DNA from: Izhakiella australiensis | GTDB lineage: Bacteria; Pseudomonadota; Gammaproteobacteria; Enterobacterales; Enterobacteriaceae | DNA: 64,000 nucleotides | NCBI RefSeq assembly: GCF_002006995.1 | Contig: NZ_MRUL01000003.1 | Coordinates: forward strand, 186,001 to 250,000 | Direction of reading: 5' to 3' | In this document: positions 26,858-38,027 of the stretch, piece by piece | Numbering within the stretch: the first letter of the stretch is position 1 | How the letters are laid out: every line of letters begins with the position of its first letter | Notes under the pieces: generated by a model | Database searches by the model: none | What the model was told of the DNA's origin: nothing | The model's input: only the letters and a program-made list of their open reading frames with translations | Made by a program: the position numbers and the translations under genes

Positions 26858-28980
26858 TAAACTGTTTCCTTACCGGCGTGCTTAATCAGCCAGCAGTTGT
26901 GAATCTGACGGTTACGGACAAAATCCTGCGACTGGGTCTGTGCGGTGATTTCTTTGGCTTGCAGGCCAAGGGATTTCAGTCCGTCATGGTCCATTTTAAA
27001 GCCGCGTCGGTTGTTGGAAAACATAACGGTGCCGCCGGGGCGCAGCAGCCGCTTCAGATCGCCCATCAGCCGCAGGTGATCCCGCTGAACGTCAAAGCTA
27101 TCTTCCATACGTTTTGAATTAGAGAACGTCGGCGGATCGATAAAGATAAGGTCGAACTGCTCGTCGGTTTCACTCATCCAGCCGAGACAGTCGGCCTGCA
27201 TCAGCCGATGCTGACGCCCGGTCAGGCCATTGAGACGCAGGTTGCGTTCAGCCCATTCCAGATAGGTGCGTGACATATCCACCGTGGTAGTCGAGCGCGC
27301 GCCGCCCAGCCCGGCATGAACGCTGGCACTACCGGTATAAGCAAACAGATTAAGGAAGTCTTTGCCTTTACTCATTTCACCCAGCATGCGGCGGGCAATA
27401 CGATGGTCGAGAAATAAGCCGGTATCCAGATAATCCGTCAGGTTAACCCACAGTCTGGCATCATATTCCCGTACTTCGAAGCTGTCGCCCTTCTCGCTCA
27501 GCTTCTGATACTGGCTTTTACCTTTCTGCTTCTCACGGGTTTTCAGCACCAGACGATTAGCCGGAATTTCCAGCACTGACAGCGTCGCTGAAATGGCGTC
27601 GAACAGTCGCTGGCGCGCGCGGGCCGCATCGATGGTTTTTGGCGCCGCATATTCCTGAATGACAACCCAGTCGGCATAGCGATCGACAGCCACGTTATAC
27701 TCCGGCAGATCGGCATCGTATATCCGGTAGCAGTCGATCCCTTCCTGATTTGCCCATTTATCAATTTTTTTCAGGTTCTTACGCAGCCGGTTTGCATAAT
27801 CTGCCGCGATTTCTGCTGACGTCGTCTCGCTGCTGCTGGCAGCCAGACGGTAATTTTTCTGTACGCAGTCCAGCGGGCCGTTTTTCGCTTTAAACTGCCG
27901 GTCGGCACGAAGCTGCAGGCAGCTGAGCAAATCGACGGAGGCGCTGAACAACGACAGCTGCCAGCCGCCGAAATGTTGTTTTAGCCGGCGCCCCAGCTGG
28001 CTGTGCAGCGCAATCAGCGCCGGTTCGCTTTCCAGTCGCTCACCGTAAGGGGGATTGCTGACCAGGGTTCCAGCCTCCCCCTGTGCCAGCGGATTGGTCA
28101 GGTTGATTGCATCCTGCTTTGCAAAGCTGACCAACTCGGCAACGCCGGCGCGACGCGCATTCGCTTTCGCCTGCTCCAGTACCCGGCCATCGTTATCGTA
28201 GCCAAAGAAGCGTGAAGGGGTTTCCTGCAAGCCCCGACGCGCACGCACCTGTGCCTCGCTGCAGACGCTTTTCCACAGCGCCTCATCAAACTGCGACCAG
28301 CCGCGGAATCCCCAGTGAGTGCGATGCAGCCCCGGGGCGCGATCGGTGGCCATCATTGCCGCCTCAATCAGCAAGGTGCCGGAGCCGCACATAGGATCGA
28401 CCAGCGGCGTGCCGGGCCGCCACCCGGAGCGCAGTACAATTGCCGCCGCCAGATTTTCTTTCAGCGGCGCCTGTCCGGCCTGCTGGCGATAACCACGCTG
28501 ATGCAATCCTTCTCCGCTCAGATCGAGCGCAATGCTGGCCGTATCTTTATTGAGCCAGACGTTCACGCGAATATCAGGGCGCTCGCGGTCAACGTCAGGT
28601 CGGGCGAGATTTTTACGCGTGAAGCTGTCAACGATGGCATCTTTGACTTTCAACGCCCCGTACTGGCTGTTGCGAATCACCTCATTGGTGCCGCTAAAAT
28701 GCACCGCGAAGCTTTTATCGCCGGTGAACATGGCGGTCCAGTCAATGGCCTGGACGCCAAGATAAAGATCCAGATCGCTGTAAACGCCACATTCGGTCAG
28801 CGGCAGCAAAATGCGTGAAGCCAGTCGGCTCCACATCAGCGACTGATACATCAGACGATCGTCGCCCTGGTAATGCACGCCACCCTGGACGACCTGGCAC
28901 TGTTCGGCGCCCAGCTGTTCCAGTTCAGTTTTTAACAGCTCTTCAAGACCGCGCGCCGTACTGGCAAACAGAGATTTCAT
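26857..28980 (-). CDS. rlmL: Fused 23S rRNA m2G2445/m7G2069 methyltransferase RlmKL
   Basis: The protein is about 707 aa (702 in E. coli). A THUMP domain (about 45-155) and the RlmL methyltransferase (about 160-385, with [14 protein letters not shown] and SNPPYGERL) make m2G2445. The C-terminal RlmK methyltransferase (about 450-705, with [20 protein letters not shown] and [13 protein letters not shown]) makes m7G2069. The second of two ATGs is chosen because it matches the E. coli N-terminus (M[15 protein letters not shown]); the first adds one Met. Confidence 0.96.
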   Translation of the reverse strand: MKSLFASTARGLEELLKTELEQLGAEQCQVVQGGVHYQGDDRLMYQSLMWSRLASRILLPLTECGVYSDLDLYLGVQAIDWTAMFTGDKSFAVHFSGTNEVIRNSQYGALKVKDAIVDSFTRKNLARPDVDRERPDIRVNVWLNKDTASIALDLSGEGLHQRGYRQQAGQAPLKENLAAAIVLRSGWRPGTPLVDPMCGSGTLLIEAAMMATDRAPGLHRTHWGFRGWSQFDEALWKSVCSEAQVRARRGLQETPSRFFGYDNDGRVLEQAKANARRAGVAELVSFAKQDAINLTNPLAQGEAGTLVSNPPYGERLESEPALIALHSQLGRRLKQHFGGWQLSLFSASVDLLSCLQLRADRQFKAKNGPLDCVQKNYRLAASSSETTSAEIAADYANRLRKNLKKIDKWANQEGIDCYRIYDADLPEYNVAVDRYADWVVIQEYAAPKTIDAARARQRLFDAISATLSVLEIPANRLVLKTREKQKGKSQYQKLSEKGDSFEVREYDARLWVNLTDYLDTGLFLDHRIARRMLGEMSKGKDFLNLFAYTGSASVHAGLGGARSTTTVDMSRTYLEWAERNLRLNGLTGRQHRLMQADCLGWMSETDEQFDLIFIDPPTFSNSKRMEDSFDVQRDHLRLMGDLKRLLRPGGTVMFSNNRRGFKMDHDGLKSLGLQAKEITAQTQSQDFVRNRQIHNCWLIKHAGKETV

Positions 28981-29085
28981 CATGTCACTTATCGTCTTCT
29001 TAAAAATTGTTGCGCATTATAGCGAATGCGCGTCACATGTCATAAAGTTAGCTTTTTTTCGTTTCAACTGAAGCAAGGAACTTTA

Positions 29086-30195
29086 ATGATTTCGCTTTCA
29101 CGCCTGTTCATCCACCCGATTAAATCAATGCGCGGGCTGCAAGTTTCGCATGCCCAGGCGCTGGAGAGCGGACTGGCTTTCGATCGTACCTTTATGATTA
29201 GCGATGATAGCGGAACCTTCCTTACCGCCCGCCAGTTTCCACAAATGGTGCTGTTTACGCCGGCGCTGACCGCCGATGGGCTTTACCTTACCGCGCCGGA
29301 CGATAGCAGCGTCGCCGTGCGTTTCCAGGACTTTCTGCCGCAGGCTGCGCCGACCGAAGTCTGGGGCCAACATTTTACCTCGCAGATTGCGCCGGAAGTG
29401 ATCAATAACTGGCTTAGTCACTATTTTCCCCATCCGGTCCAGCTACGCTGGGTCGGCAGGCAAATGAGCCGCCGCGTCCAGCATTTTGAACAGGTACCGT
29501 TGGGCTTCGCCGACGGCTTTCCGTATCTGCTGATTAACGAATCGTCTTTTCGCGATCTGCAACAGCGGGCGCCAGCCGGGATAAAAATCGAACAGTTTCG
29601 CCCTAATCTGGTCGTCACTGGCGCGCAGGCGTGGGATGAAGACGACTGGCAAACTCTCCGCATCGGTGGCGTAACATTCGACGTCACCAAGCCCTGCAGC
29701 CGCTGCATTCTGACCACTGTCAGCACCGAGCGCGGCCGCAAACATCCGGACGGCGAACCACTCGCTACGCTGCAAAGCTTTCGTTCGGCGACGGACGGCA
29801 GCGGTGATATTGATTTCGGCCTTAATCTGGTCGCCCGCAACAGCGGCGTGCTACGCGCCGGCGATGAGATGCAGGTTTTAGCTCGTAAATCTCCGCGAGC
29901 CTACGGTGCCGGCAAGGTGGTTAAGTCAATACAGCCGGATAATGGCAAACCTCAGGACGTCGCGATTCATTACCAGGGTAAAACGGTAAAAGGAAACAAT
30001 CAGCAGGTTTTACTGGAGCAGTTGGAAATGCATGGATTTCGTATCCCTTATTCCTGCCGGGCGGGGATTTGCGGCAGCTGTCGTATGACGCTGATATCCG
30101 GGGAAGTAAAGCCGATGAAGCAGAGTGCCGTTGCTGACGATGGCACGATTTTGTCGTGCAGTTGCATTCCCGCCGGGGATATTAGCCTGGCCTGA
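29086..30195 (+). CDS. ycbX: YcbX, MOSC plus 2Fe-2S ferredoxin domain protein
   Basis: The product is 369 aa, the same as E. coli YcbX. It needs molybdenum cofactor and detoxifies N-hydroxylated base analogues such as 6-hydroxylaminopurine. An N-terminal MOSC_N barrel (about 1-110, [17 protein letters not shown]) is followed by a MOSC domain (about 115-260, with the cofactor Cys in [13 protein letters not shown]). The C-terminal plant-type ferredoxin domain (about 285-369) has [14 protein letters not shown] and a last Cys in LSCSC. The start at 29086 has AAGGA at good spacing and gives the family length. It is divergent from rlmKL. Confidence 0.95.
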   Translation: MISLSRLFIHPIKSMRGLQVSHAQALESGLAFDRTFMISDDSGTFLTARQFPQMVLFTPALTADGLYLTAPDDSSVAVRFQDFLPQAAPTEVWGQHFTSQIAPEVINNWLSHYFPHPVQLRWVGRQMSRRVQHFEQVPLGFADGFPYLLINESSFRDLQQRAPAGIKIEQFRPNLVVTGAQAWDEDDWQTLRIGGVTFDVTKPCSRCILTTVSTERGRKHPDGEPLATLQSFRSATDGSGDIDFGLNLVARNSGVLRAGDEMQVLARKSPRAYGAGKVVKSIQPDNGKPQDVAIHYQGKTVKGNNQQVLLEQLEMHGFRIPYSCRAGICGSCRMTLISGEVKPMKQSAVADDGTILSCSCIPAGDISLA

Positions 30196-30209
30196 AAAGC
30201 GCCGCTTTG

Positions 30210-30752
30210 TCAGACGGCGCGGTCGTAACGTAAAGCGCCAGCTTGCGGAGAAGGCATCAGGCGGTCGTGCATAACCTTGATTGCATCTCCCAGTATCATG
30301 GTGCGTCCGGCGACCATGAGCTGCGGCTGCGCCAGCAAGCAGAGCGCGGCGTTTTCACCGTTTTCGACCACCAGCAGTTCAGCACGCTCGCCGTTTTCGC
30401 ACAGAGTTACGGCAACGCGTTCGCCGGATTCAGGGCAGTGACCTTGCGACTGCGAAACAAAATGCCAGCTTTTCGGCATCAGCGGTTTCAGAAAGCGTAA
30501 CGCCACCAGCGCATTTAATATCAGCTCGGCACGCTGATCGGCATTCAATCCACACTGACGGCATTTTTCTTCAAAATTGAAATACAATGCCGCGTCATCA
30601 ACGCAAAAGCGGTTTTCGCTGAAAGCGTCCGGCGTGAGCATCTTACGTGGGAAACGTGAACGAAAAAGCATGCCATCAGCGAGATCGAGCATCATTCTGT
30701 CCTGCTCGTCATCGAAGAACCAACGCCAGTTATCGTCAGGTTTAATCCTCAT
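30210..30752 (-). CDS. zapC: Cell division protein ZapC
   Basis: The product is 180 aa, as in E. coli. ZapC binds FtsZ and promotes lateral bundling of protofilaments at the Z ring. The N-terminal [34 protein letters not shown] and [11 protein letters not shown] blocks are conserved. The region 125-150 ([20 protein letters not shown]) differs from E. coli. The frame is open for 36 more codons upstream, but these are not part of the family and AGGG precedes the MRIK start. It follows pyrD in the same direction after a gap of about 190 bp in which I see nothing notable. Confidence 0.95.
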   Translation of the reverse strand: MRIKPDDNWRWFFDDEQDRMMLDLADGMLFRSRFPRKMLTPDAFSENRFCVDDAALYFNFEEKCRQCGLNADQRAELILNALVALRFLKPLMPKSWHFVSQSQGHCPESGERVAVTLCENGERAELLVVENGENAALCLLAQPQLMVAGRTMILGDAIKVMHDRLMPSPQAGALRYDRAV

Positions 30753-30941
30753 AATATGCCCTATACCCTGAATTAAATAATTAGTTACAAATCTGCTGCC
30801 CGCTCGTCTTAAAATCGGTTGAGTTAAGCGATATTTGACACACAAAAAAGCCAGCGGCAATAAAATAACAATAAACAGGATAAAATATAAACGAGCCAGA
30901 GGCGAAAATAAAGCCCCTGACCACGTTATATGAGAATTACC

Positions 30942-31952
30942 TTAGAGGTAGTTCACAATTTGTTTTATCAACGGCGGCCCTTTGTAAATAAATCCAGAAT
31001 ATATTTGTACCAGCGAAGCCCCGGCAGCAATTTTTTCCCGGGCTGCCAGCAGCGAATCAATGCCGCCCACGCCAATAATAGGAAGTTTACCTTGTAGCTC
31101 TTCCGCCAGACGGCGAACCACCTCAGTAGAACGAAGCTGAACGGGACGGCCGCTTAGCCCCCCCGCTTCGTCCGCATATTTTAATCCCTGCACCAGGCTA
31201 CGATCGAGCGTAGTATTTGTGGCAATCACGCCATCAATATTATGTCGGATCAGACTATCGGCTATTTGGATCAATTCCGCTTCGGAAAGATCCGGCGCGA
31301 TCTTAACAACCACGGGTACATATTTATGGTGCTTAACTTCCAGTTCTTTTTGCTTATTCTTGATGGCGCTTAATAGATCATCCAACGCCTCACCATATTG
31401 AAGGGTGCGTAATCCAGGGGTATTTGGTGAAGAAATATTAATGGTAATGTAGCCCGCATACGGATAGATTTTATTTATACAGGTTAAATAATCATCCTTA
31501 CCCTGCTCCACCGGCGTGTCTTTATTCTTGCCAATATTGATGCCCAGCACCCCGTCAAAGCGCGCTTTTTTTACGTTCTCAACCAGGTGATCAACACCCA
31601 GGTTGTTGAATCCCATGCGATTTATAATGCCTTCCGCTTCCAGCAGACGAAACATCCTTGGCTTATCGTTGCCCGCCTGCGGGCGTGGCGTGACGGTGCC
31701 TATTTCAATAAAACCAAACCCCATCGCGGCAAACGCATCAATACATTCACCGTTTTTATCCAATCCGGCCGCCAGGCCCAGCGGATTTTTAAAGGTGAGT
31801 CCCATGCACTTCACGGATCGCCCGCTAAGTGACTGGCGGATCAATCCCTCAAACGGTGTGCCGCTAATCAATCGCAATTGCTTAAAGGTAAATTCATGGG
31901 CGCGTTCCGGATCGAGCCGGAACAAAGCCTGTCGAACAAGGGGGTAGACCAT
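30942..31952 (-). CDS. pyrD: Dihydroorotate dehydrogenase (quinone), class 2
   Basis: The protein is 336 aa, as in E. coli. It oxidises dihydroorotate to orotate at the inner membrane and passes electrons to quinone, the fourth step of pyrimidine synthesis. An N-terminal membrane-association helix (about 1-40) precedes a TIM barrel with bound [41 protein letters not shown] (catalytic Ser region), VKIAPDLSE and GVGGIDS are conserved. GGAG precedes the ATG. A short stem-loop just upstream may take part in CTP-sensitive control. Confidence 0.97.
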   Translation of the reverse strand: MVYPLVRQALFRLDPERAHEFTFKQLRLISGTPFEGLIRQSLSGRSVKCMGLTFKNPLGLAAGLDKNGECIDAFAAMGFGFIEIGTVTPRPQAGNDKPRMFRLLEAEGIINRMGFNNLGVDHLVENVKKARFDGVLGINIGKNKDTPVEQGKDDYLTCINKIYPYAGYITINISSPNTPGLRTLQYGEALDDLLSAIKNKQKELEVKHHKYVPVVVKIAPDLSEAELIQIADSLIRHNIDGVIATNTTLDRSLVQGLKYADEAGGLSGRPVQLRSTEVVRRLAEELQGKLPIIGVGGIDSLLAAREKIAAGASLVQIYSGFIYKGPPLIKQIVNYL

Positions 31953-31967
31953 GTACTCTCCTGAGTT

Positions 31968-31996
31968 CCCGATGCAAGTCGGGGCGTGATTATCCG
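31968..31996 (-). promoter_or_regulatory. pyrD -10 box, C-rich start region and leader hairpin
   Basis: On the minus strand GATAAT is followed within a few bases by ACGCCCCGAC, and then TCGGG, which pairs with CCCGA (31968-31972 with 31979-31983) just before the ribosome site. In E. coli and Salmonella, pyrD start-site choice depends on CTP, and longer transcripts hide the ribosome site in a hairpin. The layout here fits that scheme. Confidence 0.5.
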
Positions 31997-32045
31997 CTAT
32001 ACAGGGCCGAAAATAAAATGTCCTTCAGCAAAGAATCACCTGAAA

Positions 32046-32069
32046 GAAAAAGGGCGCCCTCAGGCGCCC
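32046..32069 (-). terminator. pepN terminator
   Basis: The stem GGGCGCC/GGCGCCC (32052-32058 with 32063-32069), on the minus strand, is followed by TTTTTCTTT. Confidence 0.88.
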
Positions 32070-32085
32070 GATTGATGAAATGCCG

Positions 32086-34701
32086 TCAGGCATTCAACGC
32101 GCGGGTGATCTTCTCATACAGATCCCCCGAAAGCTTATCAAGCCCCTGTAGCGTCTCAAGCGCCTGACGCATTAAGGCCTGACGCTCGCTGTCATAGCGT
32201 TTAAGGCGAATTAACGGTTCGATCATGCGCGCCGCAACCTGCGGGTTGCGGGTATTGAGATCGGTCAGGATCTCAACCAGCAACTGATAACCACTGCCGT
32301 CGCGGGCATGGAATGCCGCCGGGTTCGCTGAGGCAAACGCCCCGATCAGCGAACGAATGCGGTTAGGGTTGCTCAGGGAAAAGGAGCGATGTTTCAACAA
32401 TGCCCGAACCTGTTCCTGCACGCCGGCAGCCGGACTGGTGGCCTGAAGCACAAACCATTTATCCATCACCAGGCCATCCTGATGCCAGCGATCGTCGAAG
32501 GCGGTCATCAACGCCTCTTTGCAAGGCAGCTGCGCCGCTACCGCCGCCGCCAGCGCCGCCAGCGCGTCGGTCATATTATTTGCCTGTTGATACTGCCGGC
32601 GCACCAGCGCATCGGCCTGAGCGGGCTCGCCCAAGGCCAGGTAGCTCAGGCAGACATTTTTCAGCGCGCGTTTACCAATATCAGCATGCTCAACGCGGTA
32701 CTCATCCTGCTGATTTGCGTTGTACACCGCCAGCAATTCATCCGCCAGCTCAGACGCCAGCGTTTGCTGCAGCGCATGGCGCACGGCAGCAATTGCCAGC
32801 GGATCGATAGTGCTGAACAGCTCGGCGATTTCGTTCTCTCCCGGCAGCGTCAGAATCAATGCCATCAACGCAGGATCGCCACGCTCATCCAACAGAACCG
32901 CGCGGAAAGCATCGGCCACGTGCAGCGGCAGTGAAAGCGGCTGCTGCTGCTGATAGCGCGCAACGTTGAGTTTGATATAGGTTGCCAGCAGGCTTTGCGC
33001 TGCGTCCCAGCGGGAAAAATCATTGCGGGAATGGCGCATCAGGAAGGTCAGCTGCGCATCGCTCCATTTATAGTCCAGCTTAACCGGCGCGGAAAACTCG
33101 CGCAGTAGCGCGGGGACCGGTTGGAAATAAACCTTGTCGAATACGAAGCTCTGAAATTCTTCGGTAATGTTCAGCACATGATGCACCGGATGGCCATTGT
33201 GCTGCAGCGGAATAACGTTGCCCTCGTTATCGTACAGTTCGATATCCAGCGGGATATGCAGCGGCAGCTTCTCTTTCTGATCGGCCGTCGGCGGCGTCAT
33301 TTGCTGCACGTGCAGCGTATACTGCTCCAGTTCCGGATTATAGTCGTCGCGCACCGTCAGCAGCGGCGTACCTGACTGGCTGTACCAACGGCGGAATTGC
33401 GAAAGATCGACATTGGAAGCGTCTTCCATCGCCTGGACAAAGTCATCGCAGGTCGCAGCGCTACCGTCATGACGTTCGAAATAGAGCGCCATCCCTTTCT
33501 GGAAGTTCTCTTCACCCAACAGCGTGTGCATCATGCGAATAACTTCCGATCCTTTCTCATATACGGTCAGGGTGTAGAAGTTATTCATTTCAATCACCTG
33601 ATCCGGACGGATCGGGTGGGCCATCGGGCTGGCATCTTCAGCGAACTGGGCACCGCGCATCACACGCACGTTATCAATGCGGTTAACCGCGCGCGATCCC
33701 AGATCGGAACTGAACTCCTGATCGCGAAATACCGTCAGCCCCTCTTTCAGGCTCAGCTGAAACCAGTCACGGCAGGTTACCCGGTTGCCGGTCCAGTTAT
33801 GGAAATATTCGTGGCCGATGACCGCTTCAATACCAAGATAGTCTTTGTCGGTCGCCGTCTCGGCCTTGGCCAGTACGTACTTCGAGTTAAAGACGTTAAG
33901 GCCTTTGTTTTCCATCGCGCCCATATTGAAGAAGTCGACGGCGACGATCATGAAAATGTCGAGGTCATATTCGAGATTAAAGCGCTGCTCATCCCATTTC
34001 ATGCTGTTTTTCAGCGAGGTCATCGCCCAGTCGGCGCGATCGAGGTTGCCGCGATCAACAAAAATTTCCAGCGCGACATCGCGGCCTGAACGCGTGCGGA
34101 AACTATCGCGCAGCACGTCGAAATCCCCCGCCACCAGCGCAAACAGATAGCAAGGTTTAGGAAAGGGGTCCTGCCATTTAACCCAGTGCCGTCCCTGATC
34201 CAGCTCGCCGCCATCAATGCGGTTACCGTTGGATAACAGATAGGGATAGCGGGCCTTGTCGGCATAGATGGTGGTGGTAAACCGCGCCAGCACGTCCGGG
34301 CGATCGGGATAAAAAGTGATATGACGAAAACCTTCCGCTTCGCACTGCGTACACAGGGCCTCGCCCGACTGGTAGAGTCCCTCCAGCGCGGTGTTGTTAT
34401 CCGGCTGAATAGTGTTGACGATTTTAAGCGTGAAATTCTCCGCCAGACCGCTAATTAACAGCCCACCTTCTACCAGCTGATAATTGCTCCACGGCTGACC
34501 GTCAACTTCAATTGCCACCAGCGTTAAGTCCTCGCCATCCAGCCTTAGCGGCGCCCCGTCTTCACCAAGGCGCTTAACCTGGCTGATTGCCGTCACCTGC
34601 GTGCGGGCGGGGGCTAAATCAAAGGTCAAATCGATATCGGTGATGGTATAATCAGGCGCTCGGTAATCGTGACGATGTTTGGCTTGCGGCAGTTGAGTCA
34701 T
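32086..34701 (-). CDS. pepN: Aminopeptidase N
   Basis: The product is 871 aa (870 in E. coli). PepN is the main cytoplasmic aminopeptidase and a zinc M1-family enzyme. The exopeptidase motif GAMEN (about residue 261) and the zinc site HEYFH-(18)-E, in HEYFHNWTGNRVTCRDWFQLSLKEG (about 297-321), are intact, with the transition-state Tyr in NNFYTLTVYEKG. A beta domain and a large alpha-helical C-terminal domain follow. The start MTQLPQAKHRHDYRAPDY agrees with E. coli; the frame is open 43 codons further upstream without conservation. It is divergent from pncB. Confidence 0.97.
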   Translation of the reverse strand: MTQLPQAKHRHDYRAPDYTITDIDLTFDLAPARTQVTAISQVKRLGEDGAPLRLDGEDLTLVAIEVDGQPWSNYQLVEGGLLISGLAENFTLKIVNTIQPDNNTALEGLYQSGEALCTQCEAEGFRHITFYPDRPDVLARFTTTIYADKARYPYLLSNGNRIDGGELDQGRHWVKWQDPFPKPCYLFALVAGDFDVLRDSFRTRSGRDVALEIFVDRGNLDRADWAMTSLKNSMKWDEQRFNLEYDLDIFMIVAVDFFNMGAMENKGLNVFNSKYVLAKAETATDKDYLGIEAVIGHEYFHNWTGNRVTCRDWFQLSLKEGLTVFRDQEFSSDLGSRAVNRIDNVRVMRGAQFAEDASPMAHPIRPDQVIEMNNFYTLTVYEKGSEVIRMMHTLLGEENFQKGMALYFERHDGSAATCDDFVQAMEDASNVDLSQFRRWYSQSGTPLLTVRDDYNPELEQYTLHVQQMTPPTADQKEKLPLHIPLDIELYDNEGNVIPLQHNGHPVHHVLNITEEFQSFVFDKVYFQPVPALLREFSAPVKLDYKWSDAQLTFLMRHSRNDFSRWDAAQSLLATYIKLNVARYQQQQPLSLPLHVADAFRAVLLDERGDPALMALILTLPGENEIAELFSTIDPLAIAAVRHALQQTLASELADELLAVYNANQQDEYRVEHADIGKRALKNVCLSYLALGEPAQADALVRRQYQQANNMTDALAALAAAVAAQLPCKEALMTAFDDRWHQDGLVMDKWFVLQATSPAAGVQEQVRALLKHRSFSLSNPNRIRSLIGAFASANPAAFHARDGSGYQLLVEILTDLNTRNPQVAARMIEPLIRLKRYDSERQALMRQALETLQGLDKLSGDLYEKITRALNA

Positions 34702-34872
34702 AAGGCTTTCTCTTTGCGTTATATAAGTCAGTCCAGGTAAGTCTATTCTGCTTGCCGCCAGCTTGCTATGGCTGAATCGATTTCCAGGCAGCAAATCGCA
34801 GTTATTGATACAATTACATAACAATGGCACAGAATGATCTCGACCCGCGCAACGCTTTTTGTTGTGATCAGA

Positions 34873-34900
34873 TTCACTCTTTAAAGAAACGGGTTATACT
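34873..34900 (+). promoter_or_regulatory. Candidate pncB promoter
   Basis: TTCACT (34873-34878) and TATACT (34895-34900) are 16 bp apart, about 62 bp before the pncB ATG. I could not find the TGTTTA-N6-TAAACA NadR box known from other enterics in this region. Confidence 0.5.
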
Positions 34901-34962
34901 TCGCCGTCTTTTACTTAAAACCAGGGACAACGCTCTTCGCCAGAGGATGCTGAAACGCAACC

Positions 34963-36168
34963 ATGACACGACACGCTTCCCCTATACTCCTGAGTCTGCT
35001 GGACACTGATGCCTATAAGTTACATATGCAGCAGGCGGTTTTCCATCGTTACCAGTCGGTAACGGTGACGGCGGAGTTTCGCTGCCGCGGCGACGATCTA
35101 CTCGGCTTTTATGCTGACGAGATTTCAGCCAACATTGAAAACATGCGTAGCCTGGCACTCAGCGATCGGGAATATAGCTGGCTGTCTTCGCTGCCGTTTT
35201 TCCGCCAGGACTATCTCGACTGGCTGCGCACCTTCCGCTATGACCCAACGCAGGTCAAAGTGCGTAATCATCAGGGCAAGCTCGATATTCGTATTAGCGG
35301 TCCCTGGCTGGAAGTGATTCTGTGGGAAGTGCCATTGCTGGCCCTGATCAGTGAAGTGGTCCATCGTCACCGTTCACCCGCGGTTTCAGCCGGACAGGCC
35401 GTCGAGCGCCTGCAGGAAAAGCTTGGCGACTTTAAGCAGCAAACCCTCGGCATGGATATGAGCCGTTTCAAACTGATGGATTTCGGCACGCGCCGTCGTT
35501 TCTCCCGCGAAGTGCAGCTGGCAATCGTCAGTACGTTAAAAGCGGATTTTCCCTGGCTGGTCGGCACCAGCAACTACGATCTCGCTCGTCAGCTGCAGCT
35601 GGCGCCGGTTGGCACCCAGGCCCATGAATGGTTCCAGGCACATCAGCAAATCAGTCCGGTGCTGGCCAACAGTCAGCGTGCTGCGCTGGAAGCCTGGCTG
35701 GCGGAGTATCCCGATCAGCTCGGCATCGCGCTCACCGACTGCATCACCATGGACGCCTTTCTGCGCGACTTCGGCTTGGAATATGCCAGTCAGTATCAGG
35801 GTCTGCGCCACGACTCTGGCGATCCGGTTGAATGGGGCGAAAAAGCCATCGTTCACTATCAGAAGCTGGGAATCGATCCGCAAACTAAGACGCTGGTATT
35901 TTCCGATAATCTCGATCTGGACAAAGCCCTGGATCTTTATCGCCACTTTGGGCAGCGCGCTAACGTTATTTTCGGTATCGGCACCCGGCTGACCTGTGAT
36001 ATTCCGCTGGTGAAGCCGCTGAACATTGTGATTAAACTGGTCGAGTGCAACGGTAAGCCGGTGGCTAAACTTTCAGACAGCCCGGGCAAAACGATCTGCC
36101 ACGATAAAGCCTTCGTGCGCGCACTGCATAAAGCGTTCAATTTACCGCTGGTAAAAAAAGCCAGCTGA
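34963..36168 (+). CDS. pncB: Nicotinate phosphoribosyltransferase
   Basis: At 401 aa (400 in E. coli) this is the NAD salvage enzyme that joins nicotinate and PRPP, using ATP. Conserved blocks are [42 protein letters not shown] and [28 protein letters not shown] contains the autophosphorylated His (near residue 220), and [13 protein letters not shown]-like [12 protein letters not shown] follows. The enzyme is cytoplasmic. Transcription probably starts from the TTCACT/TATACT promoter in the pepN-pncB gap, and a stem-loop follows the gene. Confidence 0.97.
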   Translation: MTRHASPILLSLLDTDAYKLHMQQAVFHRYQSVTVTAEFRCRGDDLLGFYADEISANIENMRSLALSDREYSWLSSLPFFRQDYLDWLRTFRYDPTQVKVRNHQGKLDIRISGPWLEVILWEVPLLALISEVVHRHRSPAVSAGQAVERLQEKLGDFKQQTLGMDMSRFKLMDFGTRRRFSREVQLAIVSTLKADFPWLVGTSNYDLARQLQLAPVGTQAHEWFQAHQQISPVLANSQRAALEAWLAEYPDQLGIALTDCITMDAFLRDFGLEYASQYQGLRHDSGDPVEWGEKAIVHYQKLGIDPQTKTLVFSDNLDLDKALDLYRHFGQRANVIFGIGTRLTCDIPLVKPLNIVIKLVECNGKPVAKLSDSPGKTICHDKAFVRALHKAFNLPLVKKAS

Positions 36169-36172
36169 TCCC

Positions 36173-36195
36173 AGGCACCCTGACCTAGGGTGCCT
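36173..36195 (+). terminator. Stem-loop after pncB
   Basis: A perfect 9-bp stem AGGCACCCT/AGGGTGCCT is followed by TTGCTCTT. The T-run is weak, so termination may be partial. The asnS promoter starts at its edge. Confidence 0.65.
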
Positions 36196-36222
36196 TTGCT
36201 CTTCCCCGCCGCCTGATATAAT
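36195..36222 (+). promoter_or_regulatory. asnS promoter
   Basis: TTTGCT and a consensus TATAAT are 16 bp apart, leaving a leader of about 105 bases before the ATG at 36334. Confidence 0.65.
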
Positions 36223-36333
36223 TCTCTGCCTGACAGCGTCAAATCTGCTTGTGTCCTGACAGTCGTCAAGTAACATAGCAATACCCTGAAATACAGGGTC
36301 TATTTTATAACTGACCTAATAGTGAGAAAACTT

Positions 36334-37734
36334 ATGAGCGTAGTGCCTGTAGCGGATGTACTGCAGGGTCGCATTGCGGTTGACAGTGAAGTCACCGTAC
36401 GCGGCTGGGTACGTACCCGAAGAGATTCAAAAGCCGGTATTTCTTTTGTCGCTGTCTATGACGGCTCCTGCTTTAATCCCATTCAGGCGGTCATAAATAA
36501 TTCTCTGAATAATTACCAGGATGACGTGCTGCGCCTGACGACCGGCTGTTCAGTAACGATTAGCGGTAAAGTGGTGGAGTCGCCGGGGGAAGGACAAAGC
36601 TATGAGCTGCAGGCGACAAACGTCGCGGTAACGGGCTGGGTGGAAGACCCGGATACCTACCCGATGGCGGCCAAACGTCATAGCATTGAGTACCTGCGCG
36701 AAGTGGCGCATTTACGTCCGCGTACCAATCTGATCGGAGCGGTAGCCCGCGTACGTCATACCCTGGCGCAGGCGCTGCATCGCTTCTTTGATGAGCAGGG
36801 TTATTTCTGGGTTTCAACGCCGCTTATCACCGCATCCGATACCGAAGGGGCTGGCGAGATGTTTCGCGTTTCAACCCTGGATTTGGAAAATTTACCGCGC
36901 ACGCCGCAGGGTAAAATTGATTTTGCCGAGGATTTTTTCGGTAAGGAAGCCTTCCTTACCGTATCGGGTCAGCTCAATGCCGAAACCTACGCCTGTGCCC
37001 TGTCAAAAGTGTATACCTTCGGCCCGACCTTCCGGGCGGAAAACTCAAACACCAGCCGTCACCTTGCTGAGTTCTGGATGCTCGAACCTGAGATTGCTTT
37101 TGCCGATCTGAACGATGCGGCGGCGCTGGCTGAAGCGATGCTGAAATACGTCTTTAACGCCGTACTGACAGAGCGCGCCGATGATATGACCTTCTTCGCC
37201 GAGCGCGTTGATAAAGAAGCCGTCACCCGACTACAGCGTTTTGTTACTACCGATTTCGCCCAGGTGGATTACACCGATGCCGTAACGATTCTGGAAAATT
37301 GCGGCGAGAAATTTGAAAACCCGGTCTATTGGGGCGTGGATTTGGCGTCGGAGCACGAACGCTATCTGGCGGAGAAACATTTCAAAGCGCCGGTGGTGGT
37401 AAAAAACTATCCGAAAGACATCAAAGCCTTCTATATGCGCCTTAATGACGATGGTAAAACCGTCGCAGCAATGGACGTACTGGCCCCGGGGATTGGCGAA
37501 ATTATTGGCGGTTCGCAGCGTGAAGAGCGTCTTGATGCTCTGGACCGGCGGCTGGCAGAAATGGGGCTTAATAAAGAAGATTATTGGTGGTATAGAGATT
37601 TGCGCCGTTACGGCACCGTCCCGCATGCTGGCTTTGGATTAGGTTTCGAACGTTTAATTGCCTATGTCACAGGTATACAAAATGTAAGAGACGTTATCCC
37701 GTTCCCACGCACGCCTCGCAGCGCCAGTTTCTAA
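36334..37734 (+). CDS. asnS: Asparaginyl-tRNA synthetase
   Basis: The product is 466 aa, as in E. coli. It is a class IIb synthetase with an N-terminal OB-fold anticodon-binding domain (about 1-110, [27 protein letters not shown]). Motif 2 is [23 protein letters not shown], and motif 3 is in [17 protein letters not shown] near the C-terminus. The start [13 protein letters not shown] is the E. coli start; a GTG twelve bases upstream opens the same frame but lacks conservation. It lies between pncB and ompF, as in E. coli. Confidence 0.98.
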   Translation: MSVVPVADVLQGRIAVDSEVTVRGWVRTRRDSKAGISFVAVYDGSCFNPIQAVINNSLNNYQDDVLRLTTGCSVTISGKVVESPGEGQSYELQATNVAVTGWVEDPDTYPMAAKRHSIEYLREVAHLRPRTNLIGAVARVRHTLAQALHRFFDEQGYFWVSTPLITASDTEGAGEMFRVSTLDLENLPRTPQGKIDFAEDFFGKEAFLTVSGQLNAETYACALSKVYTFGPTFRAENSNTSRHLAEFWMLEPEIAFADLNDAAALAEAMLKYVFNAVLTERADDMTFFAERVDKEAVTRLQRFVTTDFAQVDYTDAVTILENCGEKFENPVYWGVDLASEHERYLAEKHFKAPVVVKNYPKDIKAFYMRLNDDGKTVAAMDVLAPGIGEIIGGSQREERLDALDRRLAEMGLNKEDYWWYRDLRRYGTVPHAGFGLGFERLIAYVTGIQNVRDVIPFPRTPRSASF

Positions 37735-37768
37735 TTTTCTGCATTAAATATAAGAAATTCATATATAT

Positions 37769-37795
37769 AAAGAGGTCACCCCCGGTGACCTCTTT
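37769..37795 (+). terminator. asnS terminator
   Basis: A 12-bp stem AAAGAGGTCACC/GGTGACCTCTTT with a three-base loop is followed by TTTATTTTTG. Confidence 0.93.
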
Positions 37796-37839
37796 TTATT
37801 TTTGTAAATTTTGAGTTGTCTCACAAAGTTCCATAAAAA

Positions 37840-37858
37840 TTACATTTTGATACATATT
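37840..37858 (+). promoter_or_regulatory. OmpR F1-type site upstream of ompF
   Basis: TTACATTTTGATACATATT resembles the E. coli F1 site (TTACTTTTGGTTACATATT) in sequence and in its place before the ompF promoter. OmpR phosphorylated by EnvZ binds such 20-bp direct-repeat boxes. Confidence 0.75.
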
Positions 37859-38027
37859 TTTTCCTTTTGTAACTATGATGCGAGATTTGTAGCATTTTCG
37901 CGCTAGATAATCGTGGCGGTGAATGGAAAGATGCGTGCAGACACAGGAAGACACCAAACTCTCTTCATAGTTCTTATATCGTTTTGTAAAGAAATTATGC
38001 TGGCAGTGGCAGGTGTCCAAATAACTC

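Noticed and set aside
32400-34089. Several long open frames antisense to pepN
   Set aside because: They lie fully opposite a strongly conserved enzyme and arise from its codon bias. No ribosome sites or family motifs are present.
34702-34962. NadR operator in the pepN-pncB gap
   Set aside because: No TGTTTA-N6-TAAACA or close variant is visible, although pncB is NadR-controlled in other enterics.
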